The notes under the pieces: generated by a model
The model's input: only the letters and a program-made list of their open reading frames with translations
Told to the model about the DNA's origin: nothing
The model's database searches: none
DNA from: Candidatus Uhrbacteria bacterium
Lineage (GTDB): Bacteria; Patescibacteriota; Patescibacteriia; 2-12-FULL-60-25
Direction of reading: 5' to 3'
Assembly: GCA_014728435.1 (NCBI GenBank)
Contig: WJLP01000045.1
Coordinates: forward strand, 1 to 12,129
Length of the DNA stretch: 12,129 bases
Shown: piece after piece, positions 11,990-12,129 of the stretch
Layout of the letters: each line of letters opens with the position of its first letter
How positions within the stretch are numbered: the stretch's first letter is position 1
Translations under genes and position numbers: made by a program

Positions 11990-12129
11990 ATGTCTCAAGG
12001 ATCTAAACGCACAGTAATCGCTCACGCTGTCAGCATGATTGGTTCATGGTGGGGGATTTTAGTGGTCACAGGGGCTGTTTATTTTTTGTATCCAATTCCG
12101 AAGGAAAAGTTATTGATGTTTGTGAGCTG
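11990..12129 (+). CDS. Small membrane protein, N-terminal part, cut by window end
   Basis: The frame is open from ATG 11990 to the window end (46 complete codons). It starts MSQGSKRTVIAHAVSM and contains a hydrophobic segment (IGSWWGILVVTGAVYFLYP, about residues 17-35) that reads as a membrane helix, followed by PIPKEKLLMFVS. There is no Shine-Dalgarno sequence; the start follows the right arm of the inverted repeat by 18 nt. A possible promoter lies between the repeat arms, in which case its leader would contain only the right arm. Too little is visible to name a family. Confidence 0.55.
   Translation, partial: MSQGSKRTVIAHAVSMIGSWWGILVVTGAVYFLYPIPKEKLLMFVS

Overview
The window looks like a chromosomal segment of an AT-rich bacterium of the Candidate Phyla Radiation (Patescibacteria). 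I infer this from the mix of families, recognised from memory and not searched. They include an ECF sigma factor followed by a three-helix membrane partner with no zinc-binding anti-sigma domain, a secreted protein built from 'ADNF.R[FY]..MH' repeats, a secreted COG4880-type beta-propeller, a stand-alone four-helix-bundle (S23/IVS) protein and several small orphan proteins. UGA is used as a stop. No rRNA, tRNA, CRISPR array or transposase gene was seen.

Layout. Positions 1-1852 (+): end of a HIT-family protein, a DUF1232/YkvA membrane protein, a four-helix-bundle gene carried on a 451-bp segment with inverted-repeat ends, then uppP (undecaprenyl-diphosphatase). Positions 1853-3722 (+): a C/A-rich leader with a strong ribosome binding site, a GC-rich secreted orphan protein and its terminator. 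Positions 3728-5227 (-): two orphan genes, a 77-residue protein with its own consensus promoter and a 386-residue protein with a possible PD-(D/E)XK-like motif. Positions 5392-6768 (+): an apparently leaderless ECF sigma factor gene overlapping (ATGA) a membrane protein gene, probably its regulator. Positions 6938-9971 (+): two secreted proteins, one with a duplicated domain and one a beta-propeller, separated by a structured 319-bp gap. Positions 10105-10959 (+): an orphan cytosolic protein. Positions 10967-11724 (-): a two-gene operon of a DksA/TraR-type zinc finger protein and an orphan, with its own promoter. From 11990 (+): the start of a small membrane protein, cut by the window end.

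The most unusual feature is a set of short degenerate repeats at gene boundaries. At least six loci have a 7-nt period and one has 8 nt, and each locus has its own word. Several form inverted pairs that act as terminators, flank the four-helix-bundle gene, or lie between divergent genes. One runs in frame through uppP. A second theme is start-signal diversity. Three genes have clear Shine-Dalgarno sequences, two of these also with a good promoter, while the sigma factor and the 386-residue gene have -10 boxes placed so that transcription would begin at or near the start codon. The sigma factor, its membrane partner and the secreted proteins downstream may form an envelope-response module, but this rests on gene order alone.
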